A DNA stretch of 64,000 bases from Euleptes europaea (lineage: Eukaryota; Chordata; Lepidosauria; Squamata; Sphaerodactylidae), in assembly GCF_029931775.1 (NCBI RefSeq), contig NC_079330.1, positions 7,147,206 to 7,211,205 of the forward strand, written 5' to 3'. The notes under the pieces were generated by a model. That model did not search any database. It was not told the DNA's origin and saw only the letters and a program-made list of their open reading frames with translations. The first letter of the stretch is position 1. Each line of letters opens with the position of its first letter. A program made the position numbers and the translations under genes. Shown in pieces: positions 55,710 through 64,000 of this stretch.

Positions 55710-58700
55710 GTAGCTGCCGCCTTGGGCCTCGCGGGGATCCGTAGCCAGGGGGTGGAAGGCGGATCTGGTTGGCTGGCAGGGCGAGTTCTCTCTCTGGTCC
55801 GGCGGGAAAAGGGCCGGGGCTGACGGAGGGGAAGGCCGCGCTCTGCATGGAGCGTCGCGATGGCGTCACAAACCCTGCTGTTACGTCATCACGCCGCCTT
55901 TCAGCTTTCCTCTGACGCGCATCCTTTTGAGTTCAGTGGCAAGGCCGTTGCTGGGACCAATAAAGGATTATGAAAGAATTAATAGCTCATTTTCCCCCCA
56001 GTGGTCCAAAGCAGCTCATATTGGGTCACAGATAGATTTACAGAGTTGGAGTGGGGGAAATGAATTAAATATACAACCGAGAAGAGATTATGTCACTAAC
56101 ATTTTCAGTCAAAGGCCCGGCGATGCAAAACAACATTTTTAATCCGTCCCGAAGTGTAGGGCCCACCCCTTAGCAAAGTCAGTTGCCCTTGGTGAACTTG
56201 TCAGCAATGCTGATTCTATGACCTTAGGCAGATGATGAGAGGGGGGGTATCTTGGCCATCTTCTGGGCATGGAGTAGGGGGTCACTGGGTGTGTGTGTGG
56301 GGGAGAGGTAGTTGTGAATGTCCCTCATTGTGCAGGGGGTTGGACTAGATGACCCTGGTGGTCTCTTCCAACTCTTATGATTCTAGGTGGTATCATCAAG
56401 AAATCTTTGTTGGCTGACCTATAGTCACAGGGTTGCCAGCCTCCAGGTGGTTAAACCTGAATAAATTGGTACATGTGCTGTATAAACACTAGTTGAAGGA
56501 AAAAAGCAGCACCTCGAAGGCTCTCAAACTCTATGTAATATTTCCATGGACCACAATAAATCTAAGACAAACAAAGATACAACTCAGGTAAGTACTTAAC
56601 TTGCTATAACCAATTCATTTGAATATTATAGCAAGTTAAGTACTTACCTGAGTTGTATCTTTGTTTGTCTTAGATTTATTGTGGTCCGTGTAAATATTAC
56701 ATAGAGTTTGAGAGCCTTAGAGGTGCAGCCTCCAGGTGGTGGCTGGAGATCTGCTATTTCAACTGATCTCCATGCGATAGAAATCAGTTCTGCTGGAGAA
56801 AATGGCCACTTTGGCAATTGGACTCTATAGCATTGAAGTCCCTCCCCTCTCCAAATCCCATCTTCCTCAGACTCCGCCCCCAAAATCTCCAGGTATTTCC
56901 CAACCTGGAGCTGGCAACCCTATATAGTGATGAGTAAGAAAGTATAAGGGAAAAATAGACATGTTAGCCACATGTATACATCTTACTGGCTTTTAACTCC
57001 AGCCATTCTTTCCCCCCCCCCTTTTCAGAGTTCTCCTTTCCCCACCTGAGGAAACTCTGGCCCCGCCACTGCTAAATGAGACCGTAGAACCTCCCTTGCC
57101 AAACCTAACACCGAGACATCAAGAGCTTATCCCTACGCCATGCGGCCCTGTAAGTACTTGAGTCTCTTGCTAGCTATAATTCAGCTGTATTCATTGTATG
57201 GAAGTGCTTGGGTTTTGCCCAGTCATATCAAAGTCATTATGTTACTTCTCCAGCAGGTCAAAATCTAGCATTTAGGGCCCGTTTAATCCAAGGGCCCTTG
57301 ATTGTTACTAAAACCTGGAAACAAATAGGATGTTGGTTCCGGTTGACCAAAACAAAATGTTTTATTTTTGTTTGTTTTTTGCCATCAAGTCACATCTGAC
57401 TTATGGCGACCCCTGATGGGGTTTTCAAGGCAAGAGATGTTCAGAGGTGATTTGCCATTGCCTGCCTCCATGTCATGACCCCGATATTCCTTGAAGTCTC
57501 CCATCCAAATATTTGCCAGGGTCAACCCTGCTTAGCTTCTGAGATCTGATGAGGCTATCTAGGTCAGGGATTTATTTTGTAAAGTGCCACCAAATGTGCA
57601 TAGGAACTTGTCAGCGTTTCCTTACCCAGTTCGACCCTCAGAGAGCTTGACAACGCCCTCCTGTTGCAGATCAAGCCGTGGTCAGAGCTGTCCTCTCCCG
57701 TCAAGATCTACTTCTGCGTCACCATCCTCTCGCTGCTGAGCGTCGTCGGCTTAACTGTGGAGAACCTCGTCCAGCAGACTCACGAAGACTTCACCATCTC
57801 TCTCATTCAGCTCATTGGTGTCGGTAAGAAACGGTTCAGCCAGAAGCTGGGGGTAAGGGGTTAGGGGGCATAGATTATATCACCGTGTATCCTTTATACT
57901 ATCTGTTGCTGTAAGAAGGTTCCTGCGATGTAATTTTTGCATTTGTTTAATGCGTCACGTTAACACTGATGCTTTGCTTCACCATTGTTTCTGATCTCTG
58001 GTTGGTTCCAGATGTCTACAATCCAAATTCTATTGCATCATCTACTGGATGTAGACAGTAGACTGGGGAGCCCGCACAGTGTAGTGGTTAAGAGCAGTGG
58101 TTTGGAGTGAAGTCTGATCTGGAGAACCGGGTTTGATTCCCCACTCCTCCGCATGAGTGGCGGAGGCTAATCTGGCGAACTGGGTTTGTTTCCCCACTCT
58201 TACACACAAAGCCAGCTGGGTGACCTTGGGCTAGTCACAGTTCTAGCCGCTGTTTTGATTCCGTGCTTTATTTCATAGAATCATAGAGTTGGAAGGGACC
58301 ACCAGGGTCATCTAGTCCAACCCTCTGCACAATGCAGGAAATTTATTTAATTCACAACTACATCCCCCCACACCCCTGGTGACCCCTACTCCATGCCAGA
58401 AGATGGCCAAGATGCCTTCCCTCTCATGATCTGCCTAAGGTCATAGAATCAGCATTGCTGACAGGTGGCCATCTAGCCTCTGCTTGAAAACCTCCAGGGA
58501 AGGAGAGCTCACCTCCTGCCGAGGAAGTGTGTTCCACTGAGGTCTGGTCCAGCATGGCCGTTCTTATGTTCCACTGTATTTTTTAATGACCCCTCTTCTC
58601 CCCTGCACTTGGGTTTCCTCTGCGTCTGCGGCTTCAACTCCTGCGGCAGCCGTTTTGTGGTCACGCCCGCCACCCTGTGTCAGAATTCCAAATGTGCCCA

Positions 58701-61700
58701 CAGGCTCAGAAAGGTTGGGGTCCCCTGGTCTAGCCAGCCAATATTTAGGGACCCCCAAACTCTGCCCCCTACCCTTAGATCAAGAGTAGCCCCTTCCCTC
58801 GACAGGCTCATCCACCTCTGAGGAAGAGCTATCACCTACTCCCCGTGCCCTCAAGATAAAGAAACACTATAAATCCAGACAAACTTGAATCTCCTGAAAA
58901 TGAAGCAATACCTGGGTGGGCGTCAATGGTAAACCTCCCACTCGGCTCGTGGGGGTGGGAGGGTCCTTCCCCCACCTGCATCTCTGCCGCTCACTGATGG
59001 ATGGATTTCTTCTTTGACAGTCTTCTGCGTCTATTACGTGAGCCGGGGAATCCTACAGGAGAACCGCCAAGAGCTGATTGTCTTCATCCTCTCCATCCTG
59101 CTGGTCATGTTGCGTTCCATCATCAACTTCACGGTTCTCTCCTCTGAGCAAAAGCCACAGTTGATCGTGAGTGTCATGAGTCATTCGTTCCCCCCCCCAA
59201 ACCCAGATCCCAGAGGAAGTTCTCTACACTGTGCCGGTGACCATTACAGATGCCGTTACCAGTCTAGGGCAGGGTGTAAAGATCTTCAGCACATTGGTCC
59301 CATGAAGGGGATTCTGTTTCCTGTGTTTCTGTCTCAGTCCTATTGTGGCTTAGAGTTACGGGGGGCTAATTTTTCAGACTGCATGTTAAACTGATAGGAA
59401 ATGGAGAGCAGTTGCATTGATTGGCAACACACTATGGGGCTTGATTAGCGTTCTCTTGAGCAAGGTAGATGCAACCATCTTTAAATTAAACCACAGTTCA
59501 GAAACTGAGAAGTATCTTTTTTTCAGCAATTTCTACTGGAGGAATTAACAAGGTCAGTAATTTCTCAACTGCTGGTTTCATGCCCTCTAGGGCCAAACCA
59601 CAGTGTTCTCAAAAACTGTTGGTTGATACTTCTTTCCAATGCCTGCCAATGCTCATTTGGTTGGCGGGCAGAAGCAGGCCAGCAAAACGGGGGCAGCAAT
59701 CTTTGTCTTTGGGGCAGGGCTGTGGCTCAGTGGTAGGGCATCTGCTTGGCATGCAGAAGGTCCCAGGTTCAATCTCCGGCATCTCCAGTTAAAGGGACCA
59801 GGCAAGTAGGTGATGTGAAAGACCCCTGCCTGAGACCCTGGAGAGCCACTGCCAGTCTGAGTAGACAGTGCTAACTTTGATGGACCCAGGGTCTGATTCA
59901 GTATGTGTTCATGTGACTCCATCAGCATCTCAGTACGGTAGCTGTATAACATTTTGGGGAGGGGCCATGGCTTAGTGGTAGAGCATCTGCTTGGCATACC
60001 TGCCTCCCCCCTCTCCCACCGGTTTCCAGGGCAACCGTAACGCTCAGTTCTGGACATTCGAGGTGCCCCAAAGTGACTGTTTGTGGGGGAGGCGAGCCAT
60101 GGGGGAGGACTGATGGACTGTGGGTAACTGTCCGCTTCGGCTTCACTGCCAGGCCCGCTTCGTGCTGATCCTTCTGGTTGGCGCCTTTGACATCATCTGC
60201 GCCGTCGTCCTCATCCAGAGCGAGAGCATGATGGCCTTCCGAGTGGGCGGGGCCTTGGAGAGTCTGCAGGCCCAGTACTTTATGCTGAACCTCTGCTTTT
60301 CCATGTTGACTTTCGACCTTCAGGCCCAGGTAGGCGCAAAACCTCAAAGCCCTGCTTCCCAGACTGTGCTGCTGCTTGGCGTGCATCAGTCCGTGTCTAC
60401 ACAACAGACATCAACAGCAAAATATTGTCGAAGGCTTTTACGGTCAGAGTTCAATGGTTCTTGTAGGTTATCCGGGCTGTGTAACCGTGGTCTTGGTATT
60501 TTCTTTCCTGATGTTTCGCCAGCAGCTGTGGCAGGCATCTTCAGAGGAATAACACTGAAGGACAGTGTCTCTCAGTGTCAAGTGTGTAGGAAGAGTAATA
60601 TATAGTCAGAAAGGGGTTGGGTTTGAGCTGAGTCATTTTCCTGCAAAAAGTATCAAAGGTAATGTGCTAATCATTGTCCTGTAAGAATCAAGATAATGTG
60701 CTAATGAGGGTGTGGTATGTTAATATGGTTCCATATTAACAATGGTTCCATATTAACATACCACACCCTCATTAGCACATTATCTTGATAATGTGAAAGA
60801 CCCCTGCCTGAGAACCTGTAGAGCCCAAGTAGGTGATGTGAAAGACCCCTGCCTGAGACCTTGAAGAGCCACTCCCAGTCTGAGTAGATGATACTGACTT
60901 TGATGGACCGAGGGTCTGATTCAGTATAAGGCAGCTTCATATGTTCATTTTGGATATTGCCTTTCACAGATTGCTTGTTTAAGAGCCTGGAATAATTCTT
61001 GGAACTATGCACTTACTTAAAAAAGAAAAAGTGAAAATCAACTAAGGCGGTACATGTGCCCCACAGCTAAGGAGTGGTGAGCTTTACATCTGCCTCTCCT
61101 TTCTCTCTCTTTCTGCCGGTGGCTTCTCTGACCTCTGTCCTCTCCTTTCCAGCTCTGCTTGTGTGTCCTGCTGCTCACAACCCTTCAAGAACTCTCTCTC
61201 CTCCACATTATCTTCCTGGTGGTCGGGATTCTCTGGGCTTGCCTGAAAGTCACCTGCGGCATCGTTGCTGTGAGCATGTGTCTAAGGAACGTTGTCGCTC
61301 AAACAGCAGTCTCTGAGGACCAGGAGACATTGTTCTGCATGTCTAGTGAAGCGGAAATAGGAAACTGGTGACCCAGGGGCTGGGGCTGGCATGTAGGGGC
61401 TTCTTGTTTGCCCCCCCCCCCAATAAGAGCTTTCTCTACCCATATAGAGCAGGAAGTTCAAACACAGTTGTAGAGTGTGGGAGGGAGCTAGTGGGTGGGG
61501 GCAGGATAGCTAGGCCAGGAAGGCTAGAAAAGATGACAGTAATCTCCATGATCAGGAGCATGCCGAATATATGAGGTGCTGGGAAACACAGGCAGGACGG
61601 TGCTGCTGCAGTCGTCTTGTTTGGGGGCTTCCTAGAGGCACCTGGTTGGCCACTGTGTGAACAGACTGCTGGACTTGATGGGCCTTGGTCTGATCCAGCA

Positions 61701-64000
61701 GGGCTTTTTTATGTTCTAAAAGGTAAAGGTAGTCCCCTGTGCAAGCACCGGGTCATTCCTGACCCATGGGGTGACGTCACATCCCGACGATTACTAGGCA
61801 GACTATGTTTACGGGGTGGTTTGCCATTGCCTTCCCCAGTTGTCTGCACTTTACCCCGAGCAAGCTGAGTACTCATTTTCCCGACCTTGGAAGGATGGAA
61901 GGCTGACTCGACCTTGAGCCAGCTACCTGAAACCGACTTCCATTGGGATCAAACTCAGGTCATGAGTAGAGCTTGCAGTACTGCAGCTTGCCACTCTGCG
62001 CCACGGGGCTCCTAAGAAGAGTTGGTTTTAAATGCCAACTTTCTCTACCACTTAAGGCCGAATCAAACCGGCTTACAATCACCTTCCCTTCCCCATGGCA
62101 TCCACAGTCACCACGTTGGGGACCCTGGCTTAGCAGCTTCTCCTAGTTACAGAGCTAGGCAGCAGCCCATGTCCCATTGAAACCTTAATTCAGCCTACCT
62201 GTTTGGTTTCTGAGATTTTATCTGTACATTTCAGACACATTCAGACAATCTTAAGGACTAGAAACCTGATATTTTTTAAACACGAAAGCTCAATTCTGCA
62301 TGTGTTTCCAGGTTCTTTGCCACTCCTGTGCTTGTCAGAACCCCCATTACTTTGCTTATGCTCTTGCCAAATGTCTCTGCCCCACACGGGTGGGGAAGCA
62401 GGTATGCCAACTCTGCCCCAGGGTGGAGGTTCTGTAGTGCAAATACAGGGATGCTCGTGTGGCACTATATACCGCTTTAAACAGAGTCAACCAGATGTAT
62501 AGAGCTGAAATGCATCCAAGACACCATTTTATCCAGAGAACACAGCGCATAGTTAAACTGTGGAACTCCCTGCCCCAGGATGTGGTGATGGTTGCCAACT
62601 TGGAAGGCTTTAAGAGGGGGGTGGACACGTTCATGGAGGAGAGGGGTATTCATGGCTACTAGTTAAAATGGATACTAGTCATGATTCATACCTATTCTCT
62701 CCAGGATCAGATGAGCGTGCCTATTATATGAGGTGCTGTGGAACACAAGCAGGATGGTTCTGCTGCAGTTGTCTTGTTTTTGTGGGCTTCCTAGAGGCAC
62801 CTGGTTGGCCACTGTGTGAACAGACTGCTGGACTTGATGGACCTTGGTCTGATCCAGCAGGGCCTTTCTTGTGTTCTTAAACTGATTGTCAGCACGCAAT
62901 AATTCAGTGCTATCTGCATTTTCTTTTCCCCACCCCAGATACTAAAAGAGTTAAAACTTTTCGCTTGGGTTTTCCTGAGTCAGAATTTACCTGAAGTGGC
63001 TTATCTCGCCTACCTGCTCTATACAGTAAGTTGCGCCAGAGGGTTCGTTGATTCAACAAGGAAGATGCAGAACGTTCCTTGGCTTTCTAGGCGCTGCCCT
63101 CAGCCTTCTGCTGGAGTTGCATTTGCACAGATGTTGGGAAAGGGGCTGCTCAGAAGGGCGTTGCATTTGCCAAATCTCAGAAAGAAAGGTGACAGGTGTT
63201 CCAGGGTGTCTCCGTACCTACCCGCACTTATGAGCCAGCATGGTGTAGTGGTTAAGAGTGGTGGTTTGAAGTGGTGGACTCTGATCTGGAGAACCGGGTT
63301 GGTTTCCCCATTCCTGGAAAGCCAGCTTGCTGTAGTGGTTAAGAGCGGTGGTTTGGAGCGGTGGACTCTGATCTGGAGAAACGGGTTTGATTCCCCACTC
63401 CCCCAAATGAGTGGCGGAGGCTGATCTGGTGATCTGGATTTGTTTCCCCACTCCTCCACGTGAAGACAGCTGGGTGACCTTGGGCTAGTCACAGCTCTCT
63501 TACAGCTCTCTCAGCCCACAACAGGGTGTCTGTTGTGGGGAGGGGAAGGGGATTGTAAGCCGGTTTGATTCTTCCTTCAGTGGTAGAGAAAGTCGGCATA
63601 TAAAAACCAACTCTTCTTCCTCTTCTATGCTAATTGACCCCTTATGCTGTCTGCAACAAGTTTGTGCTTACCTTTGAGTTTGGTCTCAAGAGCAGTGTTT
63701 TAAGACAAGCCTTGAACCCTTCCAGGATCTTGGCTTTAGTTTCTATGCTCCTATGTACTGTCCATTGGCAGGGAAGGGTTACGTCTCCAAGATGCCTCGC
63801 CAGAACAGTGTCAGAGAGCCCCAGAGTTTTTTTAATCTCCCGGTCAAGGCAAAACAGAGAGGATATAGACACAACAACCCCATCCTTTTAACAGCTTTGC
63901 AGAGACGTTTTCAAAGGCAGCTGTTGGCAGGAGGAGAGCAGGAGAGAGGGAACAGAGACTGCCATGGCAGGGATGCTGGTTCCCTTGCCAGCAGACTTGG
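55690..64000 (+). CDS. Unrecognised multi-pass membrane protein, 3' end beyond window
   Basis: I do not recognise this family. Seven exons, 55690-55709, 57029-57149, 57670-57823, 59021-59166, 60153-60329, 61153-61269 and 62939-63025, join with matching phases and GT/AG sites to at least 274 residues without a stop. The start ATG sits in an ideal context (GTCACCATGG). The N-terminus (1-59) is Pro-rich with no signal peptide. About seven hydrophobic segments follow, at roughly 60-81, 88-110, 117-138, 149-169, 189-216, 222-245 and 252-274, so the protein is likely an integral membrane protein. The last donor (ACA before GTAAGT at 63026) shows more exons follow outside the window. The gene is divergent from SLC35E2. 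Transporter or receptor roles cannot be told apart from this. Confidence 0.85.
56193..56385 (+). mobile_element. CR1 LINE tail
   Basis: TTGTCAGCAATGCTGATTCT to CAACTCTTATGATTCTAG; plus orientation. Confidence 0.88.
56430..56935. mobile_element. TIR-type repeat split by an inverted dimer
   Basis: Begins GGGTTGCCAGCCTCCAGG and ends CCTGGAGCTGGCAACCC, its approximate reverse complement. It is interrupted at 56452-56725 by another element flanked by a 15-bp duplication of the host repeat. Confidence 0.8.
56452..56725. mobile_element. Inverted-dimer retroelement insertion
   Basis: Arms of about 100 bases (56510-56609 and 56627-56726) are near-perfect reverse complements. The 15-bp target duplication CAGCCTCCAGGTGGT sits at 56437-56451 and 56726-56740. 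The length of the duplication suggests target-primed insertion. Confidence 0.8.
57029..57149 (+). CDS. Membrane-protein coding exon 2
   Basis: Encodes VLLSPPEETLAPPLLNETVE and PPLPNLTPRHQELIPTPCGP. The acceptor is a long pyrimidine tract ending CAG; the donor is CCCT before GTAAGT. Two N-glycosylation sequons (NET, NLT) are present but may face the cytosol. Confidence 0.75.
57367..57568 (-). repeat. 5S-rRNA-derived SINE
   Basis: The right half (57495-57560) matches 5S rRNA in reverse: CTCCCATCCAAATATTTGCC and CCCTGCTTAGCTTCTGAGAT. The left body has ATGGCGACCCCTGATGGGG and TTTGCCATTGCCTGCCTCC. Minus orientation. Confidence 0.85.
57670..57823 (+). CDS. Membrane-protein coding exon 3
   Basis: Encodes IKPWSELSSPVKIYFCVTIL through ISLIQLIGV, the first two membrane segments. 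The donor is G before GTAAGA. Confidence 0.9.
58068..58245 (+). repeat. S2 SINE, truncated
   Basis: GAGCCCGCACAGTGTAGTGG to GACCTTGGGCTAGTCACAG; plus orientation. Confidence 0.82.
58275..58565 (-). mobile_element. CR1 LINE tail
   Basis: AGAATCATAGAGTTGGAAGG to GTTCCACTGAGG; minus orientation, followed by a short D-like end (GTCTGGTCCAGCATGG). Confidence 0.85.
59021..59166 (+). CDS. Membrane-protein coding exon 4
   Basis: Encodes FCVYYVSRGILQENRQELIV through SSEQKPQLI. The acceptor is TTTGACAG, the donor ATC before GTGAGT. Confidence 0.92.
59714..59912 (+). repeat. S3 SINE
   Basis: Head GGGGCAGGGCTGTGGCTCAG to GGGTCTGATTCAGTATG; plus orientation. A second S3 head fragment begins near 59958. 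Confidence 0.85.
60153..60329 (+). CDS. Membrane-protein coding exon 5
   Basis: Encodes ARFVLILLVGAFDIICAVVL through SMLTFDLQAQ, 59 codons, phase 0 at both ends. Confidence 0.92.
60420..60790. mobile_element. Penelope-like element end with a 41-bp inverted repeat
   Basis: 60423-60560 repeats one arm of the 18.7-kb palindrome (GTCGAAGGCTTTTACGGTCA to GTGGCAGGCATCTTCAGAGG). At its far end 60688-60728 and 60748-60788 are exact reverse complements over 41 bases with a 19-base spacer. In the intron between exons 5 and 6 of the membrane-protein gene. Confidence 0.7.
60785..60955 (+). repeat. S3 SINE tails, two pieces
   Basis: ATGTGAAAGACCCCTGCCTG occurs twice in 55 bases, then one tail ending GATTCAGTATAAGGCAGCTT. 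Confidence 0.8.
61153..61269 (+). CDS. Membrane-protein coding exon 6
   Basis: Encodes LCLCVLLLTTLQELSLLHII through KVTCGIVA, 39 codons, phase 0. The donor is GCT before GTGAGC. Confidence 0.92.
61545..61720 (+). mobile_element. D unit fragment
   Basis: AGGTGCTGGGAAACACAGGC to TCTGATCCAGCAGGGCTTTT; plus orientation. Confidence 0.75.
61722..62015 (-). repeat. S1 Sauria-type SINE
   Basis: AAAAGGTAAAGGTAGTCCCC to GCGCCACGGGGCTCC; minus orientation, complete, followed by an S2 tail piece (62016-62095). Confidence 0.88.
62016..62135 (-). repeat. S2 tail piece and hAT end piece
   Basis: AAGAAGAGTTGGTTTTAAAT (S2 tail) then ACCACGTTGGGGACCCTGG, like the end of the 36.7-kb hAT element. Confidence 0.7.
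62535..62880 (+). mobile_element. D unit with ORF end
   Basis: Encodes [19 protein letters not shown] and FMEERGIHGY, then the non-coding part to GATCCAGCAGGGCCTTTCTT. Ends about 60 bases from exon 7. Confidence 0.8.
62939..63025 (+). CDS. Membrane-protein coding exon 7
   Basis: Encodes ILKELKLFAWVFLSQNLPEV through AYLLYT, 29 codons, phase 0. The donor GTAAGT shows the gene continues. Confidence 0.88.
63232..63622 (+). repeat. Two S2 SINEs, one truncated
   Basis: A truncated S2 head (63236-63315, AGCATGGTGTAGTGGTTAAG) precedes a complete S2 (63318-63622) ending CATATAAAAACCAACTCTTC. Plus orientation. Confidence 0.85.
63626..64000. other. Right edge, intron of the membrane-protein gene
   Basis: No exon or known repeat recognised. 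The next exon of the membrane-protein gene is expected beyond the window. Confidence 0.4.

Larger units (their letters stand above)
55200..55900. promoter_or_regulatory. CpG-island promoter of the unrecognised membrane-protein gene
   Basis: Contains a joined ETS and CRE site (CCGGAAGTGACGTCA, 55221-55235), more ETS sites (55311-55320, 55362-55374, 55608-55617), a YY1 motif AAAATGGCGGC at 55494-55504 in plus orientation, and TTACGTCAT at 55881-55889. The YY1 site suggests plus-strand starts near 55.48-55.50 kb. ETS sites in both directions fit a bidirectional promoter. Confidence 0.65.

Overview
The window is vertebrate nuclear DNA, most likely from a squamate reptile and perhaps a gecko. The protein-coding exons match vertebrate genes almost residue for residue. 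They sit in repeat-rich introns. The repeats include SINEs of the Sauria type (tRNA-derived head, BovB-like ACCTTTA tail), two further tRNA-derived SINE families, CR1 LINE 3' ends, hAT-type MITEs with 8-bp target duplications and pieces that look like Penelope-like elements. The species is inference. No prokaryotic features, CRISPR arrays or rRNA genes are present.

There are three host genes. (1) CDK11 (PITSLRE kinase) runs on the minus strand from a CpG-rich promoter near 27.4 kb to a poly(A) signal near 1.14 kb. I could place all 19 coding exons with consistent splice phases, giving a 776-residue p110-type protein. (2) SLC35E2, a nucleotide-sugar/triose-phosphate-translocator-like carrier, is also on the minus strand. 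Its eight coding exons lie between 41.15 and 32.92 kb, with a probable non-coding first exon near 53.1 kb and a long 3' UTR. It encodes 409 residues. (3) A plus-strand gene starts at 55.69 kb in a CpG island and runs off the right edge. Seven exons are joined by matching phases and give at least 274 residues with about seven membrane helices. I do not recognise this family. The order SLC35E2 then CDK11, both on one strand, matches human 1p36.33, but here there is one copy of each rather than the human duplicated pair.

Repeat families are labelled S1 (Sauria-type SINE), S2 (SINE with a GTGTAGTGGTTAAGAGC head and a tail reading TATAAAAACCAACTCTTC) and S3 (SINE with a tRNA-Ala-like head, apparent anticodon GGC). 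Orientation is given relative to the tRNA-like head. A further recurrent unit, D, carries the last codons of a CR1/L2-clade reverse transcriptase.

The most unusual structures are inverted repeats: a perfect 50-bp hairpin in an SLC35E2 intron, a head-to-head dimer with a 15-bp target duplication at 56.4 kb, a near-perfect palindrome at 18.7 kb, and a 41-bp perfect inverted repeat at 60.7 kb. There is also a tandem array of S3 SINE heads just upstream of the SLC35E2 promoter. The gene of most interest is the unrecognised multi-pass membrane protein.
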